Notes: generated by a model not told the origin, from the sequence alone. A DNA stretch of 42,827 nt from Aphodousia sp048520025 (GCA_048520025.1 DBFZTP010000061.1:1-42827); one strand, 5' to 3'; positions 17,299-27,206 are shown, counted from the first letter of the stretch. A program made the numbers and translations.

Positions 17299-17336
17299 GC
17301 GCTACTCTACTCGTTAGCAGGTAGCGCTTTTTTTGA
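17299..17336 (+). terminator. Terminator after sstT
   Basis: Stem AGCGCTAC (17299-17306) / GTAGCGCT (17322-17329) with a 15-nt loop and a run of T (17329-17335). Confidence 0.88.
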
Positions 17337-17351
17337 GTAAAAATTGAACTT

Positions 17352-17396
17352 GACTTTCGATTTTATCCGAAGTCGACTTTCGGATTTATCCAAGTC
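17352..17396. repeat. Tandem imperfect 22/23-bp repeat
   Basis: Two adjacent units begin GACTTTCG and end (A)AGTC: 17352-17374 and 17375-17396. They differ at a few positions. Each unit is itself an imperfect inverted repeat (GACTTTCG versus CGAAGTC). They lie between the convergent sstT and glnE genes, beyond the glnE terminator hairpin. Confidence 0.65.
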
Positions 17397-17443
17397 AACT
17401 CCTTACAAATCAATGAGATAGATTTTCAAAGCTCGTTTTTGAG

Positions 17444-17498
17444 AAAAAATACCCTCGAAAACTTCGGTGTTTCAAAAGTTCTATTTTTGGTATTTTTT
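17444..17498 (-). terminator. Probable glnE terminator (long nested hairpin)
   Basis: Arms AAAAAATACC (plus-strand 17444-17453) and GGTATTTTTT (17489-17498) are perfect 10-bp inverted repeats. The 35-bp interior can fold further (AACTT...AAGTT). It starts 4 bp past the glnE stop, and the U-rich arm comes last in glnE sense. Confidence 0.6.
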
Positions 17499-17501
17499 GA
17501 A

Positions 17502-20318
17502 TTATCGCTCCGGCCCGCCTTCGCCAAAAACAACCTTCCACAAAGCGCGAACATCGGCAATTTCAGACTCAAACGCCTTCGGATCCACTCTGACGCTCCC
17601 CAAGCCATGCTCTAACCGATACGCACGCTGAACGTTGCGATATTGGCGATAAATCCCAGCACATCGTGCGGCCAAATCGTTATCGATTAAACCGATGCGA
17701 CCTGCCATTTCCAATAACAAAATATTGCCGAAATTATTCGTTAATTCGGGATGCTCGTGCGAGTAAACCAATACCATTGCTTGAACCGCGAATTCAATAT
17801 CCACCATCCCGCCACGATCGTGCTTGACGTCAAATAAGGACGTGCCGTTGGGGTGACCTTCGAGCATTTTGCTACGCATCTCTGAGACATCACGTAAGAC
17901 TTTTTGTGCGTCTCTCGGTAACTTCAAAAGCGCTTCGCGTTCTTTTTCAAACGCCGCCCCAATTTCTCGATCACCTGCGCAGAAACGGGCTCGAGTTAAC
18001 GCTTGGTGCTCCCAAGGCCAAGCCCCCGTGCCGTCTTCGTTTCGTTGGTAACGACGGAACATTTCTAAGGAAGAAACCACCAAACCGTTTTCCCCGTTGG
18101 GACGCAAACGTAAATCAACATCAAACAAAATACCGGAAGACGTCTGAACCGTCAGCCAACTCATCATGCGGCGCACTAAACGGGTGTAGTTTTTTGAAGC
18201 CTCAGGAGAATCATCATCGTAGAGATAGATTAAGTCTAAGTCCGAGGCGTAGCTGAGCTCCTTCCCCCCTAACTTCCCATAGGCAATGACAGCAAATTTG
18301 GGCACATCGCAATGGCGGCTTGCTACGGTGTTCCATGCCAACGTAATGACAATTTCAATCACCGCATCAGCTAAGGCTGACAATTGGTCAGCCAAGCGCT
18401 CAACCGTGAATCGACCTTCAAGATCGGCCACCAAGAGTTTAAAAACCGCCCCATGGTGAGCATCTCGGATGATGTTCATTTGGGACTCTTGATCGTCGGC
18501 TGCCTCTTGGAGTTGTTCCCACAATTCGTCTTGCCAATCACTCCAATCCACCGTTGTGAAGTTATCCCACACGACATTGCGCTCATCGACCAATTCGTCC
18601 AAAACAATCGGGTGCGCAATCAGGTACTCGGCAATGGCAGCACTTGACTTTAAAACACGCGCCACCTTTTCACAGACAGGCGGAAATTGAATCAAAAGCG
18701 ATACATAGGTACTGCGACCGGCAATCACTTCCAATAAATCCACAAATCGCAAGAAAATCTTATCGGGTGCCGTACCATCGGACTCATTGGCCAAATCTTT
18801 GCATAGACCAACGATCCGTTTAACCAATTGCGCCATTCGGGCTTGTGCGGCTTCCGTTTGAGCGGCCAAGAATTTCGAGCGCATAAGATTTAAGACTCTG
18901 AAAGCGCACGTGGTCGGATCTTCGTAGCCCAGAGATTTAAATTGCTCTTCTAATTCGGGAGCTGCTCTTTCAAAGCCTTCAGCCCAACCCTGAGGCCAGT
19001 CATCCTCTTCAGTCTCATCCTTTTCGCCCACCTTGAAAATGGCTTCAAAGCAATTGGATACGTAATCACGAATCTGTGCCAAACGAGAGAGCATCTCTTG
19101 GGTTTCAATCCCCATCAACAGTGCCACCTTTTGCACTTGATCGTCTTCTGTTGGCAAACGATGCGTTTGCTGATCGTCCATATATTGAATGGCATGCTCC
19201 ATATTGCGCAAAAAGAGATACGCATCGGATAAGGCCTGAGCTTGTTCTTCCTTAATAACGCCGTGTTTAGCCAGAAGCGGCAACGTCTCTAAAGTGTTTT
19301 TGCCTCGCAGTTGTGGTTCACGCCCTCCACGGATCACTTGAAAGGTTTGGGTAATAAATTCAATTTCTCGAATACCGCCACGCCCCAACTTAATATTGAT
19401 TCCTAAGTCTTTACCGGCTTCACGGCGAACGGTTTCTGCACGAATGAGTTTATGGAGGTTCGATAGGGCGCTAATCGCATTAAAGTCCACGTACTTTCTG
19501 AAAACAAACGGGCGGACAATGTCTTGGAGGTGCTTTTTCTGTTCTTCAAATGCCTCACTTGAAGAGAAGACCGGTTCATTGACAACGCGTGACTTTAACC
19601 ACGCAAAGCGTTCCCATTCGCGCCCTTGAACGTAAAGGTATTCTTCAAGCATGTCGTTGCTGACACAAATCGGCCCCGAATCTCCATTGGGACGCAAACG
19701 CATATCAACGCGAAAGACGAATCCTGCGCCGGAAATCTCTGACAATGCCGGAATGACCTTTTTACTTAAGCGTTCAAAGAACTCCATATTGGAGAGTTCT
19801 TTTCGAGGTTGAGGACAACGCTCGCAAGGCTGGCAACGCCCTTGCTCATCAAAGACAAAAATTAAATCGATGTCGGAGCTGACATTGAGCTCTTCTCCAC
19901 CCAACTTCCCCATGCCGACCACTAACAAATCTTGTGGAACGCCCTCTACGGAAGTGGGAACACCAAAACGCGTGGAAAGTTTGATGGCATGGGTTTTCAC
20001 AACGGCATTGATGGCAACTTCTGCCAAATCCGTCATGGTGCGAACCACTTCAAAATAGTCCGCCCGCTTTAAAGCGTCACGCGCTACGAGCGTCATGAGC
20101 ACTTCGCGTCTTAAGGTGCGAAGGGCCGCTTCTAAATCTTCGGTCTCTTCAATGCCCGCAAGAAAGTCGAGCATCTTTTGGCGCGTAAAAACATCACCGG
20201 CTTTCGCATCAAGCCACGCTAAACGTTCCTCATCACTCATAAGAGGATTCGCACTGATAAGCGCACGTTTAATGAAGTGCGACACGTCGGGAAGCATTTC
20301 AAGAGTCAGGGATTGCAT
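17502..20318 (-). CDS. glnE: Glutamine synthetase adenylyltransferase/deadenylylase
   Basis: A bifunctional 938-aa enzyme that adenylylates glutamine synthetase when nitrogen is plentiful and removes AMP when it is scarce, under PII control. Two nucleotidyltransferase domains are visible. The N-terminal deadenylylase has MGKLGGEELNVSSDIDLIFV, and RVDMRLRPNGDSGP. The C-terminal adenylyltransferase has YGKLGGKELSYASDLDLIYL, and DVDLRLRPNGENG. Each has the paired aspartates D-x-D. Between them is the helical PII-interacting region (KLGRGGIREIEFITQTFQVI, HAIQYMDDQQTHRLPTEDDQ). The length is near the 946 aa of E. coli GlnE. The gene is divergent from yhdP across 148 bp. Confidence 0.96.
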   Translation of the reverse strand: MQSLTLEMLPDVSHFIKRALISANPLMSDEERLAWLDAKAGDVFTRQKMLDFLAGIEETEDLEAALRTLRREVLMTLVARDALKRADYFEVVRTMTDLAEVAINAVVKTHAIKLSTRFGVPTSVEGVPQDLLVVGMGKLGGEELNVSSDIDLIFVFDEQGRCQPCERCPQPRKELSNMEFFERLSKKVIPALSEISGAGFVFRVDMRLRPNGDSGPICVSNDMLEEYLYVQGREWERFAWLKSRVVNEPVFSSSEAFEEQKKHLQDIVRPFVFRKYVDFNAISALSNLHKLIRAETVRREAGKDLGINIKLGRGGIREIEFITQTFQVIRGGREPQLRGKNTLETLPLLAKHGVIKEEQAQALSDAYLFLRNMEHAIQYMDDQQTHRLPTEDDQVQKVALLMGIETQEMLSRLAQIRDYVSNCFEAIFKVGEKDETEEDDWPQGWAEGFERAAPELEEQFKSLGYEDPTTCAFRVLNLMRSKFLAAQTEAAQARMAQLVKRIVGLCKDLANESDGTAPDKIFLRFVDLLEVIAGRSTYVSLLIQFPPVCEKVARVLKSSAAIAEYLIAHPIVLDELVDERNVVWDNFTTVDWSDWQDELWEQLQEAADDQESQMNIIRDAHHGAVFKLLVADLEGRFTVERLADQLSALADAVIEIVITLAWNTVASRHCDVPKFAVIAYGKLGGKELSYASDLDLIYLYDDDSPEASKNYTRLVRRMMSWLTVQTSSGILFDVDLRLRPNGENGLVVSSLEMFRRYQRNEDGTGAWPWEHQALTRARFCAGDREIGAAFEKEREALLKLPRDAQKVLRDVSEMRSKMLEGHPNGTSLFDVKHDRGGMVDIEFAVQAMVLVYSHEHPELTNNFGNILLLEMAGRIGLIDNDLAARCAGIYRQYRNVQRAYRLEHGLGSVRVDPKAFESEIADVRALWKVVFGEGGPER

Positions 20319-20466
20319 AGCCGTCTCAAATACAAGTCATTTGAGCAGTTTAACGCAAAAAAACAATGTGAAAAAATTTGTTGCTTTCTGGGTCTTGAAA
20401 ATACGCTCAAAGTCCCAAAAATCGGCCTTCGGTGTGGTAAAGTTTGTACTGTTTTAGGAGTCTGTA

Positions 20467-23400
20467 TTGACAGATAAATCGGTACCTTTAGCCCAATCCA
20501 AAAATAGTATGCTGTTCAAGCGTGTTTTCCATTGGAAAAACCTCTTGCGCTTGGCAGGGTGGGGGTTACTGTTTATCTATGCTTTTATTGCCCTAGTTCT
20601 GACGATTACTCGCTTTTGGGTCATCCCGAATATCGATAAATACTATCCAGAGTTGGAAACGTATTTGGAAAACCAACTCAATACCGAAATTGATGTGGAT
20701 AGTATTTCTGCTGATTGGCGTTTTATCGTTCCCCGCCTAACGATTACCAATATGACGCTCTCTCGCCACGGAGAAAAAGCGTCTTTGACGTTACCCAAAG
20801 TCCAAATAACGTTTTCGTTAGAGTCACTCTTTAAGTTGCGCCCGATCACGAGTCGCATCGTCATTGTTAATCCCGTCCTTCAAATTGAGCGTCTCACTCC
20901 CCGTGTTTTCAACATCGGTGGTTTTACAATCGATACGGCCTCAGTTGAACAAAACACCCAAAGTAACTCTGATGCCTTCGAAGGGCGCTCTAGCACGCCT
21001 TATGTTTTCGATTTTCTTTTAAATCAACGACATATTGAGATCAACAACGGTCACTTCAGTTACCTTGACTGTACAGAAGCCTCTCCCAAGAGCGTTCAAT
21101 TAACCAACACCAACGTGCTTTTGCACCGCTACAGCTTAGCGTGGAAAGCAGGTATTCAATCCACGTTAATCGGTACACAAAAAACATATTTGGATTTACG
21201 CGCCAACTTTAAAGAGCGCATGTTCGGTGAAAACAATCGCCTTCATAATTTGTATGGCACGGTGTACGCCAACATCCCGGACGTTGACTTTGGTTTAATT
21301 GCCGATCGTCTCAACCTGGATCATTTTGTCCAAAAAGGTCACGGACAAACCTCTGTTTGGATGACGTTTGAGGATTTGCGTCCAAGCTCAATTACTTCTG
21401 ATATTTCTCTCTCAGACGTTAGTATTCGCTGGACACCTCAAGGTCAACCTTTTGAATTTGATTCCTTCCAAGGTCGAATTGAACAAACGTTAAGTGACAA
21501 TAACTTCTTAAAAATCAAATCTCACGATGTTATTGTTAAGCCCAAAAATAAAGCTCCCTACTACTTGGGGGATGCTCAGCTTCAAGCCTTTATCAAGGAC
21601 GGCTCATTCTACGATGGCGAAATGCAGCTCGAGTTTTTCGATTTGCAAGCCATCTCCACCATCGGTTTACAACTGCCCATGCCTCAAAAGGGGCGCGATG
21701 CCATTCGTCAAGTCGATGCTTCGGGTCTGATTGAAAACTTTGAAAGTACATGGCGAGGCAACATCAGTAATCCCACCCAGTATGAATTGAGCATGCTCTT
21801 TAAGGGTCTCTCCATCTCGGGTTTGCCCATTGATGTCAAAGCCATTAAAAACGCAGGCTTTAGAAATCTTTCCGGACGCGTTTCGTTAAATGAAAAGGGA
21901 GGAGAACTCACCCTTGATGCACCGGGCAGTCGACTCGATTTCCCCGGTATCTTTGCTGAAGGGCGACTTGCTTTTGACACCTTAAAACTTGAGGGGTCAT
22001 GGGTGACGGCTCCGACGCTTGAATTTAAATTTGAAGACCTCATTGCCAGCAACACCGACGCTTCCGTTCAACTTCACGGCGGTTGGAAAAACACTGGGGA
22101 TTTGGGAACATTGGAAGTCCGAGGCGACATTCAATACCTTAACGCTCGAAGTGCTTATCGCTATGTACCGATTGTCGCTGGTGGTTGGGGCACAAACAAT
22201 TGGTTAAAGGGCGCTTTGCAAGGTGGTATTGCACGTAATGCCAAAGTGGACGTATATGGTCCATTGCGCCAATTCCCCTTCAAGAATTCTGAAAACCCCG
22301 ATTACATCTTCCGTATTGCCGGCAATGTTGAAGACGTCACTTTGGATTACCTCCCTTCGATGAAAAAAGATGCGAAAGGTCAATGGATTCCCGGTGAGTG
22401 GCCTCAAATTCGTCAAATTCACGGCACGTTAGCTTTTGAAGCTGACTCAATGGTTGTCAATGTCAATCAGGCTCGCACTAAGGAAGGCGCACTTCTTCAT
22501 GACGTTACGGCTGAAATTCCGTCTTACGGCGCTCACGGTGTTCCCCTTTTGATTACAGGCCACGCTAGAGGTGCACTGTCAGCCATGGCAGACTATGTCA
22601 ATCAAAGCCCAATTTCGGGCATGATTGGCCACGCTCTAGAAAACAGTCAATCCAAGGGCAATGCCGCACTGAATTTGGAATTGATGATTCCGATTACCGA
22701 AGCACACAAAACGGAAGTTAAAGGTGAAGTTCATCTTGCAAATAACTTTGTTCACCTCGATAAAGTGCCCCCTATGGATAAAGCCAACGGGTCGGTCATC
22801 TTTAGTGAAAAGGGCGTTTGGGCGCCTAAATTAACGGCTGAAGTTCACGGGAAGTCTGTCGCGGGTTCAATCAATACGGCTGAAGACGGAAAAATTTCGA
22901 TTCTCGCCAGTGGTGTGGTTGACGCCCCCATGGTATCCAAAATTATTGATTCTCCCGCTTCGACTTCGCTTTTGGACTTTATTGAAGGGGAAGCCTACGC
23001 CAACGTGCGCGTCGACATCCAAAAGGGCGTTTCCGTTTATGTCAACAGTGCGCTTGTGGGAGCTTCCTCCCGCTTCCCCGCCCCTCTTAATAAACAAAAA
23101 GACGAAGTTTGGCCGCTGTCTTTCGAGATGACACCTTGCACCAATACAAAAGAATGCAACAGCCGGATGCGCTTAAGTGTGAAGGATCATCTCTTGAAGA
23201 TGGACATTTTGTACAACTCAACTGAGCGCGGCTTAAAAGCCGATCGCGGTTACTTTGCGATCAATACGCCCGTTGACACCATTCCTTCTCAAACAGGCTT
23301 ATCCCTTTATATCAACACGCCGAATTTACTTTGGAGTGAATGGAATCCGATTCTTTCTCACATCACGCAAAAGCGTGAAACAGACCCCAATGCTGACTTA

Positions 23401-24519
23401 AAGACCATGACGCTTAACCGCATCGTTGCCGATGTGAACCACTTGGACTACAACGGCATGATCTTTAGCAAGGTCAATGTCAATGCGTCATCCAACCGTC
23501 AAGATGTTTGGAACGCAAGCTTTGCCTCCAATTTGTTTAAAGGCCAATTGAGATGGACGCCCGGCTCACAAGGCAAACACGACCAAGTCAATGCTCAGTT
23601 TGATTACTTGACGATTCCTCAGAAAAAGTTGGTTGACGGGACTTTGAAGTTGGTGCCAAAGGCCACGGAATCATTACCGAGTTTGACGCTCAGCATCGGT
23701 CAATTAAAGTACATTGATTACGATCTTGGTCGCTTGACGCTATCGGCACAAAATCGAGGTTTTGGTGCTGAACAATCTTGGGCATTGGAGCGTTTTGAAC
23801 TTCAAACCCCAGAGGCAAAACTTTCAGCCAGCGGCTTATGGGACTCGGGCAATAAGAAGGACTCCCGTACAACGCTTAATGCAACACTTGATATCAAAGA
23901 CGTGGGCGAACTTTTGGACCGCGCCCACTATCAAAAAGCCATCAGGGACGGCAGTGGCCAAATTAATGCTCAATTGCAATGGCAAGGGGCACCGGTGGAC
24001 TTTAATACCGAAACGCTTAATGGACAAATCGCCACGCAACTTATTTCTGGCCAAATTACACAAGTTGAGCCCGGCGCCGGTCGATTGATGTCTTTGATGA
24101 GTTTGCAGCAATTGCTTCGTCGTTTTGCTTTGGACTTCCGTGATGTGGTGGGCCAAGGTTTTGTCTTTGACACCATCAATGGCACCATCGATATTAATAA
24201 CGGTTTAGCCACCTCAGATACGCTAAGAATCGTAGGACCGCAAGCATCAATCTTGAGTCAAGGCTGGTTAGACCTTAATAATTTGACGCAAAAGGTTAAA
24301 ATTTCTGTTATCCCGGACATCAGCTTTAGCGGAGCATCCATTGCTTTGGCTGTCGCCAATCCGCTTTTAGGCGTAGGAAGCTTCTTAGCTCAATTGGCGC
24401 TTCAAGCTCCTTTGTCCCAATTATTTAGTGTTGAATACGAAGTGACGGGCACAATTGATAAACCCGTTATTCAAAAGGTAGACGGTAAACAAACCACAGC
24501 TTCGGCTCAAGCCCCCTAG
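20467..24519 (+). CDS. yhdP: YhdP-family AsmA-like envelope lipid-transport protein
   Basis: A 1350-aa protein anchored by one N-terminal membrane segment (about residues 25-50, LLRLAGWGLLFIYAFIALVL), followed by a very long, beta-rich periplasmic part. The N-terminal LETYLENQLNTEIDVDSISA and PRLTITNMTLS segments and the C-terminal QLLRRFALDFRDV, with FDTINGTIDINNGLA, are hallmarks of YhdP/DUF3971 and AsmA-like proteins. In E. coli, YhdP with TamB and YdbH bridges the periplasm and supplies phospholipid to the outer membrane. The start is TTG at 20467, because AGGAG lies six bases before it; the first ATG (20509) has no such site. First gene of a run to the CdsA-like gene. Confidence 0.9.
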   Translation: MTDKSVPLAQSKNSMLFKRVFHWKNLLRLAGWGLLFIYAFIALVLTITRFWVIPNIDKYYPELETYLENQLNTEIDVDSISADWRFIVPRLTITNMTLSRHGEKASLTLPKVQITFSLESLFKLRPITSRIVIVNPVLQIERLTPRVFNIGGFTIDTASVEQNTQSNSDAFEGRSSTPYVFDFLLNQRHIEINNGHFSYLDCTEASPKSVQLTNTNVLLHRYSLAWKAGIQSTLIGTQKTYLDLRANFKERMFGENNRLHNLYGTVYANIPDVDFGLIADRLNLDHFVQKGHGQTSVWMTFEDLRPSSITSDISLSDVSIRWTPQGQPFEFDSFQGRIEQTLSDNNFLKIKSHDVIVKPKNKAPYYLGDAQLQAFIKDGSFYDGEMQLEFFDLQAISTIGLQLPMPQKGRDAIRQVDASGLIENFESTWRGNISNPTQYELSMLFKGLSISGLPIDVKAIKNAGFRNLSGRVSLNEKGGELTLDAPGSRLDFPGIFAEGRLAFDTLKLEGSWVTAPTLEFKFEDLIASNTDASVQLHGGWKNTGDLGTLEVRGDIQYLNARSAYRYVPIVAGGWGTNNWLKGALQGGIARNAKVDVYGPLRQFPFKNSENPDYIFRIAGNVEDVTLDYLPSMKKDAKGQWIPGEWPQIRQIHGTLAFEADSMVVNVNQARTKEGALLHDVTAEIPSYGAHGVPLLITGHARGALSAMADYVNQSPISGMIGHALENSQSKGNAALNLELMIPITEAHKTEVKGEVHLANNFVHLDKVPPMDKANGSVIFSEKGVWAPKLTAEVHGKSVAGSINTAEDGKISILASGVVDAPMVSKIIDSPASTSLLDFIEGEAYANVRVDIQKGVSVYVNSALVGASSRFPAPLNKQKDEVWPLSFEMTPCTNTKECNSRMRLSVKDHLLKMDILYNSTERGLKADRGYFAINTPVDTIPSQTGLSLYINTPNLLWSEWNPILSHITQKRETDPNADLKTMTLNRIVADVNHLDYNGMIFSKVNVNASSNRQDVWNASFASNLFKGQLRWTPGSQGKHDQVNAQFDYLTIPQKKLVDGTLKLVPKATESLPSLTLSIGQLKYIDYDLGRLTLSAQNRGFGAEQSWALERFELQTPEAKLSASGLWDSGNKKDSRTTLNATLDIKDVGELLDRAHYQKAIRDGSGQINAQLQWQGAPVDFNTETLNGQIATQLISGQITQVEPGAGRLMSLMSLQQLLRRFALDFRDVVGQGFVFDTINGTIDINNGLATSDTLRIVGPQASILSQGWLDLNNLTQKVKISVIPDISFSGASIALAVANPLLGVGSFLAQLALQAPLSQLFSVEYEVTGTIDKPVIQKVDGKQTTASAQAP

Positions 24520-24534
24520 AAAAGGTAAAGAACA

Positions 24535-25359
24535 ATGAGAATTGCAGCATGCCAAATGGCTTCATCAATGGATATTGAAAAGAATGTTCAGACCGCTATC
24601 GGTCTCATTCGATCTGCCGCTCAAAGCGGTGCAGAGTTAATTGTTCTGCCTGAAAATTTTGCCTACATGCCCAAAGAGGATAAGGAGCTTTTAGCCATTG
24701 CTGAAGTTGCCGGTCACGGCCCGATTCAAGAAGCCATGAGTAAAGTGGCCAAAGAGCAACAGATTTGGTTAGTTGCAGGCACCATTGCACTCAAAGGCGA
24801 TGATGATCAGCACTTTATTGATGCCTGTATTGTCTATGGTCCTGACGGCGAAACGATTACCCGTTACGACAAAATTCACTTGTTCAAATTTGAGCGAGAC
24901 AGCGAAAGCTACGATGAAAACACCACAACGCAACCGGGCCACGATGCAAAGAATTTTGAAATGGCCAGTTGGGAAGGTGTTTGGAAAGTGGGTTTAGGCG
25001 TTTGCTTTGACTTACGTTTCCCAGAATTGTTCCGTCTTTTAGGTAACCCCGACATCATTGCGCTTCCGGCCTGCTTCACGTCCTTTACGGGACGCGCTCA
25101 TTGGGAAACCTTGGTTCGCGCTCGCGCCATTGAAAATCAATGCTACGTTTTGGCTTGCGCTCAAGGCGGTCGTCACGAAAACGGCCGCCAAACGTGGGGG
25201 CACACCCTTTTGATTGACCCGTGGGGTACTACCGTTGCTGAACTCACGCAAGGCGAAGGGGTTCTTTTGGGTGAAATTCACGAAAGTCGAATTCGTCACA
25301 CCCGAGCCATTTTGCCGGCCCTTAAGAGTAAAGTAGCCGAAATTACACCCGCTGAATGA
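24535..25359 (+). CDS. Nitrilase-family amidase (Nit/deaminated-glutathione or omega-amidase type)
   Basis: A 274-aa carbon-nitrogen hydrolase with the complete catalytic triad: E40 (LIVLPENFA), K113 (RYDKIHLFKF) and C157 (VGLGVCFDLRFPELFR). The DLRFPELFR context and the ARAIENQCYVLACAQGG segment place it in the Nit1/NitB branch, which repairs deaminated glutathione or hydrolyses omega-amides. It is cytoplasmic. It follows yhdP by 15 bp, an arrangement familiar in beta- and gammaproteobacteria, with an AAAGGTAAAG ribosome-binding region. The exact substrate is inferred from the family branch, not from the sequence itself. Confidence 0.88.
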   Translation: MRIAACQMASSMDIEKNVQTAIGLIRSAAQSGAELIVLPENFAYMPKEDKELLAIAEVAGHGPIQEAMSKVAKEQQIWLVAGTIALKGDDDQHFIDACIVYGPDGETITRYDKIHLFKFERDSESYDENTTTQPGHDAKNFEMASWEGVWKVGLGVCFDLRFPELFRLLGNPDIIALPACFTSFTGRAHWETLVRARAIENQCYVLACAQGGRHENGRQTWGHTLLIDPWGTTVAELTQGEGVLLGEIHESRIRHTRAILPALKSKVAEITPAE

Positions 25360-25420
25360 GTTAACAACCGTTAAAATAACTGTTGGAACTTTTCAAGCAC
25401 TCGTTTATTGAGGATAGATT

Positions 25421-26026
25421 TTGTTTAAGCTCGTTACACCTATTGTGTTGCTGACCAAGTTGTTGATGGGGGCTTATCCCCAATGGAAGGGCTGTGCACC
25501 TTCCAAGCGTCAGCGCATCTACTTTGCCAATCACACGAGTCACTTAGACACGATTGTGCTTTGGTCTTCGCTTCCGCCTGAAATTCGTTGCCATACGCGC
25601 CCCGTGGCTGCAAAAGACTATTGGGTCAAAGGTGCCATTCGTCGTCGTATCGCCATTAAAGAACTTAACGTGGTGTTGGTTGACCGTCGTCGTGCCGAAG
25701 GCAGTGACCCGATGGAACCTTTGCGCGAATGCTTGCGTGAAGGCTCTTCGATGATTATCTTCCCGGAAGGCACGCGTCGTCCTCAAGCTACGCCCAGCGA
25801 ATTTAAGTCCGGTATCTGGCGCTTGGCCAAAGAATTTCCCGATGTTGAACTTATTCCTGTTTACATCGAAAACTTGCACCGTGCCATGCCTAAGGGCGCT
25901 TTGATTCCTGTGCCTACCATCTGCTCGGTTCGCTTCGGTGCCCCATTGCCCTTCTCTGCGGAAGATCCGAAGGAAGAATTTTTAGCGCGCGCCCGCGACG
26001 CTGTCATTAAGTTGTCGGAGCAATAA
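25421..26026 (+). CDS. PlsC-type 1-acyl-glycerol-3-phosphate acyltransferase
   Basis: A 201-aa membrane-associated acyltransferase. Motif I is NHTSHLD (H38-x4-D43), which provides the catalytic base. Motif III is FPEGTRR (114-120), which binds the phosphate. VDRRRAEG corresponds to motif II and VELIPVYIEN to motif IV. It transfers an acyl chain to a lysophospholipid or related acceptor. It starts with TTG at 25421, six bases after AGGA. One base separates its stop from the ATG of the CdsA-like gene, so the two are translationally linked and likely serve consecutive steps of phospholipid precursor synthesis. Confidence 0.88.
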   Translation: MFKLVTPIVLLTKLLMGAYPQWKGCAPSKRQRIYFANHTSHLDTIVLWSSLPPEIRCHTRPVAAKDYWVKGAIRRRIAIKELNVVLVDRRRAEGSDPMEPLRECLREGSSMIIFPEGTRRPQATPSEFKSGIWRLAKEFPDVELIPVYIENLHRAMPKGALIPVPTICSVRFGAPLPFSAEDPKEEFLARARDAVIKLSEQ

Positions 26027-26027
26027 G

Positions 26028-26984
26028 ATGCGTTTAGGTATTACTCTTTCTGAAACCTACCAACTCGTCCTTCTCGTTTTGGTATTGTTGATTGCGTTTG
26101 GTACGAGCTACGGTCAATGGGCCGTTCGCAAAGCCACGAGCGCCGAACAAATTGAACGCATTCGTGTTTTAAACGCTCGAATCCGTGCCGGTTGGTGGTT
26201 GATTTTATTTTTCGCCATCGCGTTTTGGGGCGGCATGAATTTCCTGTTGGTGATTTTTGCGTTCATCTCCTTTTTGACGTTTAGAGAATTTGTGGCTCTC
26301 ACCCCGACCAAACAATCGGACCACTGGGCATTGGTGGTGTCTTTCTACATCGTGATTCCCTTGCAATACATCTTGATTGCTTGGGACCAATACTTGCTCT
26401 TTACGCTCTTTATCCCCGTATATCTGTTCTTGCTTTTGCCGATTTTGATGTCCATTGGCAACGACAGTGATCTTTTCTTGGAACGCGTTGCCAAGATCCA
26501 ATGGGGCTTGATGTTAAGTGTGTACTGTGTAAGCCACGCACCGGCCTTGATGAACTTTGAAATCGTTCGTTTCGGTTCCAACGCTTCCTTGATGTTGCTC
26601 TTTTTCCTCTTGATCGTCTTTATCGGTGACTTGTTCGTTGTGATGGCAAGCTCTTACTTCGGTGGCAAGACCTTAAGAGATAATCCGCACAAGACCATGA
26701 AGGGCATTGCCGTGGGTGGTTTAGTCGCTATTTTGTTGGGTTACGCCCTTTTCTGGATGACGCCCTTTAGAACGTGGCAAGCTTTGGTGATGGCTTTTGC
26801 CATCGTAGCCTGCGGTGCCATGGGTGACATTGTGATTGCTTCCATTAAGCGCTCCTTGGGTAGCCGCTTTATGGACGGTGATAAATACTTAGGGCGTGGT
26901 ACGCTCGAACGCTTGGCTCCTTTGATGTTTGCCGCTCCTGTTTACTATCACATCACGCAAAACTACTTCAATATCGTTTGGTAG
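26028..26984 (+). CDS. CdsA-like phosphatidate cytidylyltransferase, divergent
   Basis: A 318-aa integral membrane protein with about eight hydrophobic segments. The C-terminal region GAMGDIVIASIKRSLGSRFM, then DGDKYLGRGTLERLAPLMFA, aligns with the CdsA signature S-x-x-K-R-x4-K-D...GHGG-x-x-D-R. Here the KD is replaced by MDGD, GHGG by LGRG, and DR by ER, so it is a divergent paralogue, similar in idea to the YnbB group. CdsA makes CDP-diacylglycerol from phosphatidate and CTP. The 1-bp gap to the acyltransferase supports a lipid role. Activity with the altered signature is uncertain. A strong terminator follows at 27007. Confidence 0.8.
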   Translation: MRLGITLSETYQLVLLVLVLLIAFGTSYGQWAVRKATSAEQIERIRVLNARIRAGWWLILFFAIAFWGGMNFLLVIFAFISFLTFREFVALTPTKQSDHWALVVSFYIVIPLQYILIAWDQYLLFTLFIPVYLFLLLPILMSIGNDSDLFLERVAKIQWGLMLSVYCVSHAPALMNFEIVRFGSNASLMLLFFLLIVFIGDLFVVMASSYFGGKTLRDNPHKTMKGIAVGGLVAILLGYALFWMTPFRTWQALVMAFAIVACGAMGDIVIASIKRSLGSRFMDGDKYLGRGTLERLAPLMFAAPVYYHITQNYFNIVW

Positions 26985-27006
26985 TAAAAGTTTGATATTT
27001 TCAAAG

Positions 27007-27039
27007 AAGCTCTGGAACGCGATTTCCGGAGCTTTTTTT
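27007..27039 (+). terminator. Terminator after the CdsA-like gene
   Basis: Stem AAGCTCTGGAA (27007-27017) / TTCCGGAGCTT (27024-27034), 11 bp with one G-T pair and a 6-nt loop, ending in a run of seven T. Confidence 0.9.
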
Positions 27040-27206
27040 GACTCTCATCAAAGAAAAAATGGACAATACCTCTTTAGAGTGAATTAAAATACCTCCATCG
27101 TAAAACTCATTGATTTTATTAACAATTTTTACTATCACCCCTCTTTTATTTCTCCACAAAAGACAGTAAACTAGTCCGAAATTGATGATTGCTGGAGAAA
27201 TCTTAC

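Noticed and set aside
27110..27123. FNR-type site TTGAT-TTTA-TTAAC upstream of hydG
   Set aside because: The second half matches only 2 of 5 bases (7/10 overall) in AT-rich DNA. Too weak to list, though oxygen control of hydG would make sense.
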